DNA of 64,000 bases, taken from NCBI GenBank assembly GCA_964503315.1, contig CAZCZL010000009.1, positions 62,001 through 126,000 on the forward strand, read 5' to 3'. Origin of the DNA: FEB-12 sp964503315. GTDB lineage: Bacteria > Zixibacteria > MSB-5A5 > GN15 > FEB-12. This document shows positions 43,293-52,072 of the stretch, one piece after another (positions within the stretch are counted from its first letter, which is position 1; each line of letters begins with the position of its first letter). Below the pieces are notes generated by a model. It was given only the letters and a program-made list of their open reading frames with translations, was not told the origin of the DNA and did no database searches. The translations under genes and the position numbers were made by a program.

Positions 43293-44882
43293 TTACTTGA
43301 GAAGGAGCATCTTTCTAGTCGCGACGTTGCCGTTCGTTTCAAGGCGATAGAAGTAAATGCCACTTGCAACGGCATTCTCAGCGTAGTCAACCGCATTCCA
43401 TTCAGCCACGTGGTAGCCAGCCTCCTGGTATGAATTGACCAGATTAATGATGCGCTGACCATTGACATTGTAGACATCGAGAGTCACCTGCCCAGCCGCG
43501 GTCAAATAGTAGGCGATCGCTGTGGTCGGGTTGAACGGATTCGGGACATTTTGCTCGAGACGGAACTCGGTCGGGAGCGATTGGGATATTGTGACTGCCA
43601 TGGGGCGGGCGTCCATATCGACAATCTCGGAATGCACGATTCGGAAATTCGGCAGGTCTGAGTTAAAGAGAGCATGGCTCCCCATGCCAAACACCGGCTC
43701 GCCGGTCTGGTTGATCCAGAGCAACGTGATGGTGTCGCCGATGCATCCAACCATCGCCTGATCAGAAAGATCACGTAGGTCACTGTGGCGGCTGGGTAGG
43801 TCCGAGTTTGAAAGCAGTTTCAGATAGCATGCCGCTATGGGTTGGTTAACCTCCAGCGCACAACTGCCATCCTGTCGGACTTCTATCAGCGCAGGTTGTT
43901 CAGCCGGCTTCGGAAACCAGGTGTAGAAGCTAGGCCAATCCAGAATGAACCCGTCCCCTATCGAGAAGCGTATCAACAATACCGCATCCGCCACAGTCAA
44001 TGTGAGGCCATCTTGATTTATATCAGAACCGGCGATCGAAGCCTCGATGGAGCAGGTGAAACTCCCGAGACCCCAAAGGAAGTACCTAAGGTATGTCACC
44101 ACATCGGCTATCGTGTGCGGATACCCGTCACAGTTTAGATCGCCATACCACGGGTTGACGCTATCGGTACAAATCAAGTCGTACACGCCGTTAGTTGCCA
44201 CAGAAGTCGGCAAGACGGTCGTTGGCAGGGTATCGCATGCCGTGTTAGGCGGACCGAACCCAGGGAATGGAAAGTCTAGTGTCTGATAGTATCCGATGTA
44301 GTTGTCGAACACTTGATTCACCACCTGTACCGTGTCGAACCCCTGATTATACAGAACATTGTCATAACAGTCGCGCCAGAAAAACTTCAAGGGAGACGCA
44401 ATACAACCTTGGTTTGCGCCAGTTGCCCAATTTGGAGGAGCGAAAACAGTTTTGATACGAATCAGTTCTAACGATTCGTCGCCGGAGTAACAGGTAGGGA
44501 TATAGTTGTTGGTAACTGATGCAATACCTGTTATCTCAATGAGGCCCGTCATGAAACGATATTGTTCAATGTAGGGAGATCGGAGATTCTCCGGGATGGG
44601 AGCGCGCCTCCAGTTGAGGTATTCCCACCCACAGTCAGTCATGAATTCACCGGGTTCAACCCCGATAAACGAATAGGCTCTGGCGTTCTCAGCGATACAG
44701 AGTTTGAATCCACCTATTGTGCCACTCAGACTATCCAATCGAATCGGAATCATGGCTGTCCCTCCTGTCGAGGGTATGTACATCGCCTGTAAGCGTGGCA
44801 GTTTGAGTGACGCCGATTGAGAAGTACCTAACAGGACAACAATGCAGCAAGCACTGGCGAGAAGAAGTCGAATCTTTTTCAC
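43293..44882 (-). CDS. secreted dockerin-containing protein with C-terminal type A sorting domain
   Basis: 529 residues from the GTG at 44880-44882, preceded by GGGAGG at 6 bases (an upstream TTG is in frame but has no ribosome site). Signal peptide KKIRLLLASACCIVVLLGTSQSAS. The middle holds a type I dockerin-like pair: GDLNCDGYPHTIADVVTYLR (about 245-265) and GSDINQDGLTLTVADAVLLI (about 285-305), each an F-hand-like Ca loop plus helix. The tail reads VPNPFNPTTAIAYYL ... DVYNVNGQRI ... SGIYFYRLETNG ... RKMLLLK, a canonical T9SS type A sorting domain. It is probably a surface-exposed scaffolded protein. Several paired cysteines occur. The enzymatic role, if any, is unknown. Confidence 0.82.
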   Translation of the reverse strand: MKKIRLLLASACCIVVLLGTSQSASLKLPRLQAMYIPSTGGTAMIPIRLDSLSGTIGGFKLCIAENARAYSFIGVEPGEFMTDCGWEYLNWRRAPIPENLRSPYIEQYRFMTGLIEITGIASVTNNYIPTCYSGDESLELIRIKTVFAPPNWATGANQGCIASPLKFFWRDCYDNVLYNQGFDTVQVVNQVFDNYIGYYQTLDFPFPGFGPPNTACDTLPTTVLPTSVATNGVYDLICTDSVNPWYGDLNCDGYPHTIADVVTYLRYFLWGLGSFTCSIEASIAGSDINQDGLTLTVADAVLLIRFSIGDGFILDWPSFYTWFPKPAEQPALIEVRQDGSCALEVNQPIAACYLKLLSNSDLPSRHSDLRDLSDQAMVGCIGDTITLLWINQTGEPVFGMGSHALFNSDLPNFRIVHSEIVDMDARPMAVTISQSLPTEFRLEQNVPNPFNPTTAIAYYLTAAGQVTLDVYNVNGQRIINLVNSYQEAGYHVAEWNAVDYAENAVASGIYFYRLETNGNVATRKMLLLK

Positions 44883-44996
44883 GAATAGCCTCCCAGGCAA
44901 ACGACATAGTAGGTCCGAAGTATCTCGTCCATAATATACTCACCGGTCGCCAATCATACAAAGCCTTTCCAACTCTCGAACCACTTGCGGGATAAG

Positions 44997-45024
44997 TTGA
45001 CTTGTCCAGTTTAGTCTGTATCTT
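44997..45024 (+). promoter_or_regulatory. sigma-70-type promoter of thpR-yjbQ-ptrB
   Basis: TTGACT (44997-45002), 16 bases, TATCTT (45019-45024). It lies 29 bases upstream of the thpR ATG. Both boxes match the consensus in four or more positions. Confidence 0.45.
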
Positions 45025-45052
45025 ATCGCCTGCAAAGGACGTATTATCTGCT

Positions 45053-45619
45053 ATGTACCGCCTGTTTGTCGGTCTCGATCTGCCGGTCGAAGTCGCGGAC
45101 CATCTGGTCAGGATAAGCTGTGGTCTCCCCGGTGCGCGCTGGCTCGAACCCGAACAACTCCATCTGACACTTCGGTTTATAGGCGAAGTTGACGGCGGCG
45201 TTTTTGACGATGTGGTCGGCGCCCTTGACTCGATCAATATGCACCCGTTTGAACTGACCCTCAGCGGTATCGGACATTTCCCGCCGCGTCGTCGGCCGGA
45301 TACCCTTTGGGTGGGGATAGAGCATTCTGAGGCGCTCGAACTTCTGCAGCACAAGATCGACTCGGCGCTGAACCGCTCGGGTGTCCCGCGAGATCAGCGG
45401 AAGTTCCATCCGCATGTCGCGATCGCGCGACTTCGCGACACTCATCCAAACAAACTTGGCGAGTATATCGTGGCCAATAATCTCTTTCAATCCGGGCCAT
45501 TCTGGGTGGACGCGTTCCATCTCTATTCGAGTGTTCTGTCTTCGAGTGGCGCAAGCTATCGTATCGAGCATACCTATCCGCTGTATAATGGGAGCAAGCG
45601 TGATGAAAAATCATCGTAA
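45053..45619 (+). CDS. thpR: RNA 2',3'-cyclic phosphodiesterase (ThpR/LigT family)
   Basis: 188 residues from the ATG at 45053, giving the usual family opening MYRLFVGLDLP and a normal length. The first catalytic motif is HLTLRF (HxTx). The second, expected as HxTL, reads HPHVAIARL, so the Thr is replaced by Ala (HxAx); activity may be lowered. The family hydrolyses 2',3'-cyclic phosphates to 2'-phosphates and can ligate tRNA halves. It is the first gene of a probable three-gene operon; its end overlaps yjbQ by 17 bases. Confidence 0.88.
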   Translation: MYRLFVGLDLPVEVADHLVRISCGLPGARWLEPEQLHLTLRFIGEVDGGVFDDVVGALDSINMHPFELTLSGIGHFPPRRRPDTLWVGIEHSEALELLQHKIDSALNRSGVPRDQRKFHPHVAIARLRDTHPNKLGEYIVANNLFQSGPFWVDAFHLYSSVLSSSGASYRIEHTYPLYNGSKRDEKSS

Positions 45620-46022
45620 AGAGCTTTGGTTCACTGTGCCGTCGCGGCGCGGATTCGTCAATATCACTCATGAGGTGCAGGAGGCGATAAAGGAGAGCGG
45701 CGTAACCGAGGGGCTCGTGCTGGTGAACGCCATGCATATTACCGCGTCGGTATTCATAAACGACGACGAGCCCGGACTTCACCAGGATTACGACAAGTGG
45801 CTGGAGAAACTGGCCCCTCACGAACCTGTGAGCGGCTATCGCCACAACGATACCGGCGAAGACAACGCCGACGCCCATATGAAGCGTCAGATAATGGGTC
45901 GTGAAGTGGTGGTCGCGATAACCAAGGGGAAACTGGATTTCGGTCCATGGGAGCAGATATTCTATGGGGAGTTCGATGGCCGCCGTCGCAAGCGCGCGCT
46001 CATCAAGATCATTGGCGAATAA
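45603..46022 (+). CDS. yjbQ: YjbQ/UPF0047 family protein
   Basis: 139 residues from the ATG at 45603, selected because GGGAG lies 8 bases upstream. Family motifs: RRGFVNITHEVQEAI, GLVLVNAMHITASVFINDDE (with the conserved histidine), HNDTGEDNADAHMKRQIMG and the closing FGPWEQIFYGEFDG. Members are small beta-barrel-like trimers with a metal-like site. Some complement thiamine-phosphate synthase in vitro, but the physiological role is unclear. It overlaps thpR and precedes ptrB by 23 bases. Confidence 0.92.
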   Translation: MKNHRKELWFTVPSRRGFVNITHEVQEAIKESGVTEGLVLVNAMHITASVFINDDEPGLHQDYDKWLEKLAPHEPVSGYRHNDTGEDNADAHMKRQIMGREVVVAITKGKLDFGPWEQIFYGEFDGRRRKRALIKIIGE

Positions 46023-46045
46023 CCTTACGGGCAAGGATAGGGTAA

Positions 46046-48166
46046 ATGAGAGATCGATGTACACTCAAAATGCTGCTGACCGCGGCGCTGCTCACTCTTC
46101 TGGCGACAACCACCTTCGCGCAGGAACATAAACCACCCATGGCCAGGATCGTTCCCAAGGTTGACTCGATGTTTGGGGACGTTCGGGTAGACAACTACTA
46201 TTGGTTGCGCGAGCGGGAGAACCCCGAGGTGATCAAATATCTCGAGGCTGAGAACAACTACACGATGTTGATGATGAAGCCGACCGAGAAGCTTCAGCAG
46301 CAATTGTACTCAGAGATGCTCGGGCGGATCAAAGAGGATGACGTGACCGCACCAGCGCCGCACGACGGATACTTTTACTACACCCGAACTGAAGCGGGCA
46401 AGCCATACGGAATTCATTGCCGCAAGAAAGGTTCAGTTGATGCACCCGAAGAAGTGATCCTCGACGAGAATGAACTGGCCAAGCCGTTCAAGTATTTCGC
46501 GCTTTCGACCTGGGAGGACAGCCCGGATCATTCGCTGGTCGCTTTTGGTGTTGATACGGCAGGGAGTGAAGAGTTTGATCTGATGGTGAAGGATCTGGCG
46601 ACCGGGAAAATCTATCCGGAGCGGATTCCGATGACTACTTATTCGCTTGCCTGGGGAAATGACAACAAGACCATATTCTACGTTACTCAGGATGAGGTCT
46701 TTCGTCCGTACAAGCTGTTTCGTCATACCGTCGGCTCCGACCCAAAGGATGATGTACTGCTCTACCATGAAACAGATAGCATGTATGAGCTGACGGTCAA
46801 GCGTAGTCGAAGCAACCAGTACATCTTCCTGGAAAGCTCCAGCCTGACCACTACTGAAGTGCGGTTTATTGATGCCGACAAACCAGCCGGTGCATTTAAG
46901 GTCATCGAGCCACGACGCGCCGGTCATGAATACAAAGTGGATCACAGAGGGGACAAATTCTATATCCTGACCAATGACAACGCGCTCAATTTCAGGATCG
47001 CCACAGCGCCCGTAGCCGACCCGTCGGAGAAGAACTGGGTCGAGTTCGAGCCGTACGCAGATTCGCTCTTTATTACCAGTATTGACCTCTTCGAGAATTG
47101 GCTGGTTGCCACTGAGTGGCTACGGGGACTCCCGCAGATTCGGATCTGGGATCTGACCAGCGGAGAATCACACTTTGTGGCTTTCGACGAACCTGCATAC
47201 GCGCTGGATGCCTCCGACAATTATGATTTCACGACCGACAGGTTCCGGTTTGTGTACTCGTCATTGCTGACGCCCAAAACTGTCTACGATTACGATATGC
47301 ACGCCCGCACCAAAGAGTTGAAGAAGCAGACCGAGGTTTTGGGCGGATATGACCCTAAACAGTACCAGATGGAGCGCATCTTCGCGCGGGCGTCGGATGG
47401 CGCCATGATCCCGATCACCGTGATCTACAAGAAGGGGATGATCCGCGACGGGAAGACGCCACTCTGGTTGTATGGCTATGGCGCGTACGGTCTCAATACC
47501 GACCCCTACTTCTCGGCGAATCAGATCAGTCTGCTTGACCGCGGGATGATCTATGCTGAAGCAAACATTCGCGGCGGCTCGGAAATGGGAAGACAGTGGT
47601 ATTACGATGGCAAACTTCTGAACAAGAAGAACACGTTTACCGATTTCATCGCGGCCGCGGAGCATCTGATCGCCGCTAAGTACACCTCGGCAGATCGTCT
47701 GGTTATCAGTGGTGGTTCTGCCGGAGGACTGCTGATTGGTGCGGTTGTCACCATGCGACCGGATCTGTTTAAGGCGGCGATCGCCAGTGTGCCGTTTGTG
47801 GATGTGATAAATACGATGTTGGATGAGGGGTTACCGTTGACCGTGCAGGAGTTCGAGGAGTGGGGGAATCCGAAGGACTCTCTGTTCTACGAATATATGC
47901 GCTCCTACTCCCCGTATGATAATGTGACTGCCCGCGAGTATCCGAACCTGCTGATCATGGGAGGTCTAAATGATCCGCGCGTGATGTATTGGGAGCCGGC
48001 CAAATTCGCCGCGAAACTTCGCGCCACAAAAACCGATTCAAACCGACTGTTGCTGCAGACTCATATGGGAAGCGGGCATTTTGGGGAATCAGGGCGCTAC
48101 GGGCGGATTCGCGACTACGCGTTTGAGGTTGCTTTCGCTCTGGATATTCTTGGCCTGAATAGATAG
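46046..48166 (+). CDS. ptrB: oligopeptidase B-like serine peptidase (S9A family)
   Basis: 706 residues with an N-terminal signal peptide (CTLKMLLTAALLTLLATTTFAQ), so it is periplasmic or secreted, unlike the cytoplasmic E. coli PtrB. A seven-bladed propeller (about 80-430) begins after VDNYYWLRERENPEV. The hydrolase domain has YGYGAYGLNTDPYFSA, NIRGGSEMGRQWYYDG, the nucleophile in SGGSAGGLLIGAV (about Ser558), the Asp in GGLNDPRVMYW and the His in HMGSGHFGES. The EEWGNPKD stretch is characteristic of oligopeptidase B, which prefers basic P1 residues. It is the last gene of the operon and is followed by a good terminator. Confidence 0.92.
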   Translation: MRDRCTLKMLLTAALLTLLATTTFAQEHKPPMARIVPKVDSMFGDVRVDNYYWLRERENPEVIKYLEAENNYTMLMMKPTEKLQQQLYSEMLGRIKEDDVTAPAPHDGYFYYTRTEAGKPYGIHCRKKGSVDAPEEVILDENELAKPFKYFALSTWEDSPDHSLVAFGVDTAGSEEFDLMVKDLATGKIYPERIPMTTYSLAWGNDNKTIFYVTQDEVFRPYKLFRHTVGSDPKDDVLLYHETDSMYELTVKRSRSNQYIFLESSSLTTTEVRFIDADKPAGAFKVIEPRRAGHEYKVDHRGDKFYILTNDNALNFRIATAPVADPSEKNWVEFEPYADSLFITSIDLFENWLVATEWLRGLPQIRIWDLTSGESHFVAFDEPAYALDASDNYDFTTDRFRFVYSSLLTPKTVYDYDMHARTKELKKQTEVLGGYDPKQYQMERIFARASDGAMIPITVIYKKGMIRDGKTPLWLYGYGAYGLNTDPYFSANQISLLDRGMIYAEANIRGGSEMGRQWYYDGKLLNKKNTFTDFIAAAEHLIAAKYTSADRLVISGGSAGGLLIGAVVTMRPDLFKAAIASVPFVDVINTMLDEGLPLTVQEFEEWGNPKDSLFYEYMRSYSPYDNVTAREYPNLLIMGGLNDPRVMYWEPAKFAAKLRATKTDSNRLLLQTHMGSGHFGESGRYGRIRDYAFEVAFALDILGLNR

Positions 48167-48185
48167 TCGGAAGATTTTGTCTGAC

Positions 48186-48222
48186 AAGCCGCAGTTCCCT
48201 TCGAATTGCGGCTTACTTTTTT
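48186..48222 (+). terminator. intrinsic terminator of ptrB
   Basis: Stem AAGCCGCA/TGCGGCTT (48186-48193 with 48207-48214), extended inward by weaker pairs, followed by a run of six T. Confidence 0.85.
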
Positions 48223-48225
48223 ATG

Positions 48226-48993
48226 TCAATTGCTGAGAGACCTGGAATGGGCATAAAGCGCTGCGCCGATCAACCCTGCATGATTGCGCAATTCGGCAGG
48301 TCGCGTCAAATGGCGCATGGAAAGAAACGGAGCGAAACGCTCCCAGTTCTCGCTCACGCCTCCGCCGATGATGATCGTATCAGCAGATATGATTCGCTGG
48401 ACATACCGCAAGTAGCAGTCGACCCGTTGGCCATACTCTTCCCACGTGAGATCCAGTTTTGTCCTGAGCGATGCTGAAGCGACTTCTTCGGCTTCCGTAC
48501 CGTCATCCAGGTAGATGTGCCCGAACTCCGTGTTTGGGATCAGGTTGCTGTCCACAAATAACGCGGAGCCGATTCCTGTTCCCAACGTGACGAGTAGCAC
48601 CACTCCGTGAGCAGATTCAGTGCTATGCTTCCCTACCCCAAATCTGATCTCAGCCAGACCGGCGGCGTCGGCGTCATTTATCACCACCGCGCTTGTGCCA
48701 AGGCGAGTCGACAGCTCCCGTTGTATATTCTTTCCGATCCACTGTGCATTGAGATGAACCGCGGTATGGACCACTCCCTTCTTCACGACACCGGGGAACC
48801 CGATTCCTACACACCCACGCCAACTGAACGTATCGATCATTTCTCTCAGTACGACGGCGAACTCTTGAGGAGAGGATTGTGGCGTGGGGACGGTTGCGAG
48901 ATCAGAATGAAGTTGGCCGGAGTGGCAATCAACCAGTGCGGCCTTGATCGTGCCGCCGCCGATATCGATACCGAGTATGACCTGAGTACTCAT
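48226..48993 (-). CDS. ppgK: polyphosphate glucokinase-like ROK kinase
   Basis: 255 residues from the ATG at 48991-48993; the longer in-frame start runs through the upstream terminator and is rejected. ROK/actin-fold ATPase: ILGIDIGGGTIKAALVD, GIGFPGVVKKGVV, VINDADAAGLAE (catalytic Asp), VTLGTGIGSALF (phosphate-2), EFGHI (glucose-binding E/H) and IIIGGGVSENWERF. The pattern and the short length match PpgK-type kinases, which use polyphosphate and often ATP to make glucose-6-phosphate. The zinc-finger cysteines of classical ROK repressors are absent. It is probably monocistronic, downstream of ferritin. Confidence 0.88.
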   Translation of the reverse strand: MSTQVILGIDIGGGTIKAALVDCHSGQLHSDLATVPTPQSSPQEFAVVLREMIDTFSWRGCVGIGFPGVVKKGVVHTAVHLNAQWIGKNIQRELSTRLGTSAVVINDADAAGLAEIRFGVGKHSTESAHGVVLLVTLGTGIGSALFVDSNLIPNTEFGHIYLDDGTEAEEVASASLRTKLDLTWEEYGQRVDCYLRYVQRIISADTIIIGGGVSENWERFAPFLSMRHLTRPAELRNHAGLIGAALYAHSRSLSN

Positions 48994-49007
48994 GTGCGGG
49001 TATCCCT

Positions 49008-49049
49008 GTAAAAATGAAAAGCGGCCGTTCAATCTCTGAACGACCGCTT
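49008..49049 (-). terminator. intrinsic terminator of the ferritin gene
   Basis: A 13-bp stem with one mismatch (49019-49031 with 49037-49049), 5-base loop, followed on minus by TTTTCATTTTT. It lies between ferritin and ppgK and shows that the ppgK start cannot be the longer one. Confidence 0.85.
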
Positions 49050-49070
49050 CCAACTATAGTGTCAGATTGC

Positions 49071-49565
49071 TCAGCTCTCTAGCATATGGTAGACGCGGCC
49101 TTCCAGCATCATCAACTGGCCGGGGGTCTCCGCATGACGGACCATATTGAGCAGTTCATTGGCGGAGGCGACCTCTTCCACCTGCTCATCGACCTTCCAG
49201 TCAATGAAATTGCGGGTAGCATGGTCGTTCTCTTTGATCGCCAGGTCGACGACCTCGTGTACCATCTTGGTCGTCTTGATCTCGTGCTCAACGAACGCTT
49301 CCACGACCTGCTTGGCGGTCTTGTAGTCGACCACCGGCGCCGGGAGCGCCGCCAGGCGAACGTGAGCGCCCTGGTCGATCAGGTACTTGGCGATCTTCTT
49401 GCCATGTCCCTGCTCTTCTTCGGCCTGCTTCTGGAAGAACTTCGCGAATACGGTCAGCCCCTCATTCTCAAACCAGTACGCCATGGAAAAATAGGTCCAG
49501 GCATTGAAGAACTCGTGGTTCACTTGTTCGTTAAGGCGGGCCGCCATCTTTTTGGATATCATCAT
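49071..49565 (-). CDS. ftnA: bacterial non-haem ferritin
   Basis: 164 residues, four-helix ferritin. Ferroxidase-type residues are visible: E in NEQVNHEFFNAWTYFSM, the E-x-x-H pair in AEEEQGHGKKIA, E in VEHEIKTTKMVHE, and DEQVEE in the fourth helix. Residues for haem binding are not seen. It stores iron as ferric oxide in the cytoplasm. The start ATG (a second ATG follows directly) has AAGGAG about 7 bases upstream. It is monocistronic with its own terminator. No Fur box was recognised. Confidence 0.95.
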   Translation of the reverse strand: MMISKKMAARLNEQVNHEFFNAWTYFSMAYWFENEGLTVFAKFFQKQAEEEQGHGKKIAKYLIDQGAHVRLAALPAPVVDYKTAKQVVEAFVEHEIKTTKMVHEVVDLAIKENDHATRNFIDWKVDEQVEEVASANELLNMVRHAETPGQLMMLEGRVYHMLES

Positions 49566-49708
49566 GTCAAAACTCCTTCAGTTTATTGCGATTGTTTCAT
49601 TGTCAGTTTAACGGATTGTCGAAATTGACAGTTCCAAGAAACCACCGTTTGGAAGGGAAAATCAAGTGGATTGTGACGCAGCCTGAGAAAACAGGAGCAA
49701 ATGAAATC

Positions 49709-51181
49709 TTATTTCAATAGCACTAGCTTGCGAACCGCCCGGAAGTCCGAGGCCTCCATGCGGAAGAAATAGACGCCTGACGCGAGATCCCGGCCATCGT
49801 CGGAACGGCCATCCCAATAGACTGTGTAGTGTCCGGCCGCCTGAATTTCTGACGGCCAGCGTTTGACCACCTGCCCCAGCAGGTTGTAAATGACCAATGA
49901 TATTTCGGCTCGACGCGGAATGGCGTATTCGAGAGTTGTGCCGGCGTTAAACGGATTGGGATAATTCTGATCGATTCCAAAACCGGAGGGTAACCCTGTG
50001 ACTGGGTCATCTTCAACTGGCGTCGGCTGGTCACCGGCCAAAGTGAGCAGGTAAAGATCGGACCCGCCGATCGAATACGAATAACTATATCCGGCGAGCA
50101 GGTAGTTCCCCTTGGCATCAACACAGATCGAACGACAATAGTCTGATTGAGATCCGCCTTGTGTGGTTGACCAAAGCTGTAGTCCGAGAGGTGTGATCTT
50201 GATCACGTAGATATCCGAAGCACCGGCTCCGGAAGATTCAGTTGTCCCGGTGACCACGTAGTTGCCATCGGCGGTATAGCTCACCGCATAGGCGCGATCG
50301 TCGCGTGTGCCACCGAAGGTCCGTTCCCACTCTACCACACCGGTCGAGTTGGTTTTGATGACATATGCATCGTTATATCCCAGGCCGTATGAATTGGTCG
50401 CTCCTACAATGAGCAGGCCATATTCATCCGTGATCTCCAACGAATAACCGTAGTCCGCCCGGGTCCCGCCCAGAGTGACCGCCCAGAGCGAGTCACCATC
50501 AAACGAAGTCTTGGTAAGATAGACACTACTGTAGCCTTCGCCAAAGGAACCGGTCGAGCCAACCGCGACATATCCATCCCAGGTTTCCCGTACAGCCATG
50601 CCGGATTCTCCCCCCGCTCCACCGAAGGTACGGCTCCAGAGGAGATTTCCTGAGGCATCGACCTTCACCAGCCAGAGATCGGCATATCCGGCACCGGTCG
50701 ATGATGTGGTGCCGCAGAGGATGAAGTTATCATCGGAAGTTTCTCGGATCGACCAGCCTTCATCGGCGGCGGTTCCGCCGATTGTCTTGCTCCAGAGAAG
50801 ATCGCCTGACTGATTGAACTTGCAGAGAAACAGGTCAGAGTTGCCGGCGCCAAAGGAAGTCGTGGAACCCACACACACAAAGCCGCCATCCGATGTGACC
50901 TGCACATCGCGGCCATGGTCAGTTCCTGCCCCGCCGGCGGTTTTCGCCCAGAGCGTATCACCGACTGAATCTATTCGAATGATGTAGAGGTCGTGGTCAC
51001 CGGAGCCAAACGAATAGGTTGAGCCAATGGCTACATAGCCACCGTCCGAAGTTATCTGACAACCATACCCGCCTTCGTTAAAGTAGCCGCCATAGTGTTT
51101 TGACCAGACAAGCGACTGTGCGGTCGCGGTCGTCGCGACAGCGATCAGGCAGAAAACCAGTGTTAGAATGCGCCGTTCCAT
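49709..51181 (-). CDS. secreted beta-propeller-like repeat protein with C-terminal type A sorting domain
   Basis: 490 residues from the ATG at 51179-51181 (two upstream starts are in frame but would add a charged leader before the signal peptide RRILTLVFCLIAVATTATAQ). About seven repeats of roughly 55 residues follow, each with W-x-K/R-T-x-GG ... DGG(Y/F)V..G.T.S.GAG..D..L.K.D. This is a beta-propeller pattern related to delta-60/PQQ-like repeats. The tail (NYPNPFNAGTTLEYAI ... SGVYFFRMEASDF ... RKLVLLK) is a type A sorting domain. GGAGG lies far upstream of the ATG, separated by an 8-bp hairpin (51191-51211). Function unknown; surface localisation likely. Confidence 0.8.
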   Translation of the reverse strand: MERRILTLVFCLIAVATTATAQSLVWSKHYGGYFNEGGYGCQITSDGGYVAIGSTYSFGSGDHDLYIIRIDSVGDTLWAKTAGGAGTDHGRDVQVTSDGGFVCVGSTTSFGAGNSDLFLCKFNQSGDLLWSKTIGGTAADEGWSIRETSDDNFILCGTTSSTGAGYADLWLVKVDASGNLLWSRTFGGAGGESGMAVRETWDGYVAVGSTGSFGEGYSSVYLTKTSFDGDSLWAVTLGGTRADYGYSLEITDEYGLLIVGATNSYGLGYNDAYVIKTNSTGVVEWERTFGGTRDDRAYAVSYTADGNYVVTGTTESSGAGASDIYVIKITPLGLQLWSTTQGGSQSDYCRSICVDAKGNYLLAGYSYSYSIGGSDLYLLTLAGDQPTPVEDDPVTGLPSGFGIDQNYPNPFNAGTTLEYAIPRRAEISLVIYNLLGQVVKRWPSEIQAAGHYTVYWDGRSDDGRDLASGVYFFRMEASDFRAVRKLVLLK

Positions 51182-51190
51182 AGCTTTGTT

Positions 51191-51211
51191 GCTGTTCAGT
51201 CTTTGAACAGC
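51191..51211 (-). promoter_or_regulatory. hairpin between ribosome site and start codon
   Basis: A perfect 8-bp inverted repeat GCTGTTCA/TGAACAGC (51191-51198 with 51204-51211) lies 10 bases upstream of the chosen start, with GGAGG immediately before it. Folding would bring the ribosome site nearer to the start; it could also be an operator. Confidence 0.35.
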
Positions 51212-51403
51212 CTCCATAAGAGGTATCGGCAACTAAGCATGTTTCTTTAGGGGAGTGAGAATATTGGGACTCCCCCATACCTGCCCCCTGTCGCATTTTC
51301 CGAACCTACCTTGCGCTTGGCAGCAATTCATTGTCGCATAAATAGATACAGAGACTTGTCGGCCTCGGCATTGGCCTTGCATTAGCATAGTTCCAGGAAA
51401 ACT

Positions 51404-51952
51404 ATGAAACGATTGGGAGGAGCCATGCGCTCATTCATCAATCGCCTGGTACTGCTTGCTTTGGCCATTGGCGTGGTCTTAGGCGGTAGTGTCATGGCGC
51501 AAGAACGTGCCTCGATCCAGGCACTGGCCACTGTGGTTTCGAGCCTGTCAATTGTCGGAACCAACAATCTGCAGTTTGGAACGGTCACTCCGGGTGTCAC
51601 GCGATCAGTGGACAAATCGTCCATCGGTTTTGCCGGCGAGTGGGAGATCACTGGAACATCGTCAGCCGAGCTGACGGTGGACTTCACCCTTCCGGATACA
51701 CTTCGGACGGTTGACAGTCTCGGCGCGATGAGAATCGACTTCAGCGCCACCGATGCATCCTTCAGCGATGGCACCGGCTCTCAGACGACGCCGTCGGGAA
51801 CGCTCAATCCGAATGGTCCGTTGGTCCGGCGTATCGGTGCCGGAGGGACAATGACTGTCTGGATAGGCGGGACGGTCTATCCGCGCGTCTCTCAGACCGG
51901 CGGAGATTACAGCGCCGAGATACTGCTGACGGTTGCCTATACGGGAAGCTGA
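51404..51952 (+). CDS. DUF4402-like fimbrial subunit 1
   Basis: 182 residues; a second ATG at 51425 with GGGAGG 4-5 bases upstream is an equally good start. The signal peptide ends at about SVMA-QER. The mature protein begins with an alternating hydrophobic extension (ASIQALATVVSSLSIVGT), then the DUF4402 core NNLQFGTVTPG, beta-rich middle and the closing YSAEILLTVAYTGS. This is the pilin-like beta-sandwich layout of DUF4402 proteins that travel with chaperone-usher genes. The extension would serve as the donor strand for the next subunit. It is the first of five such genes upstream of the chaperone and usher. No cysteines occur in the mature chain. Confidence 0.75.
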   Translation: MKRLGGAMRSFINRLVLLALAIGVVLGGSVMAQERASIQALATVVSSLSIVGTNNLQFGTVTPGVTRSVDKSSIGFAGEWEITGTSSAELTVDFTLPDTLRTVDSLGAMRIDFSATDASFSDGTGSQTTPSGTLNPNGPLVRRIGAGGTMTVWIGGTVYPRVSQTGGDYSAEILLTVAYTGS

Positions 51953-52072
51953 CCAGTTCAAACACTGCACAGTCGGTGATTCGCTTGTCGCCGGAATGTC
52001 GCCCGGCGCTTGACAGATTTCGGTCTCATGTTACCTTGAGAGGGTACCAACCTATGTGGATTGCTACCCGAC

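Noticed and set aside
48994..49053. N-terminal extension of the polyphosphate glucokinase
   Set aside because: The stretch is the ferritin terminator hairpin; the ATG at 48993 starts the ROK fold directly.
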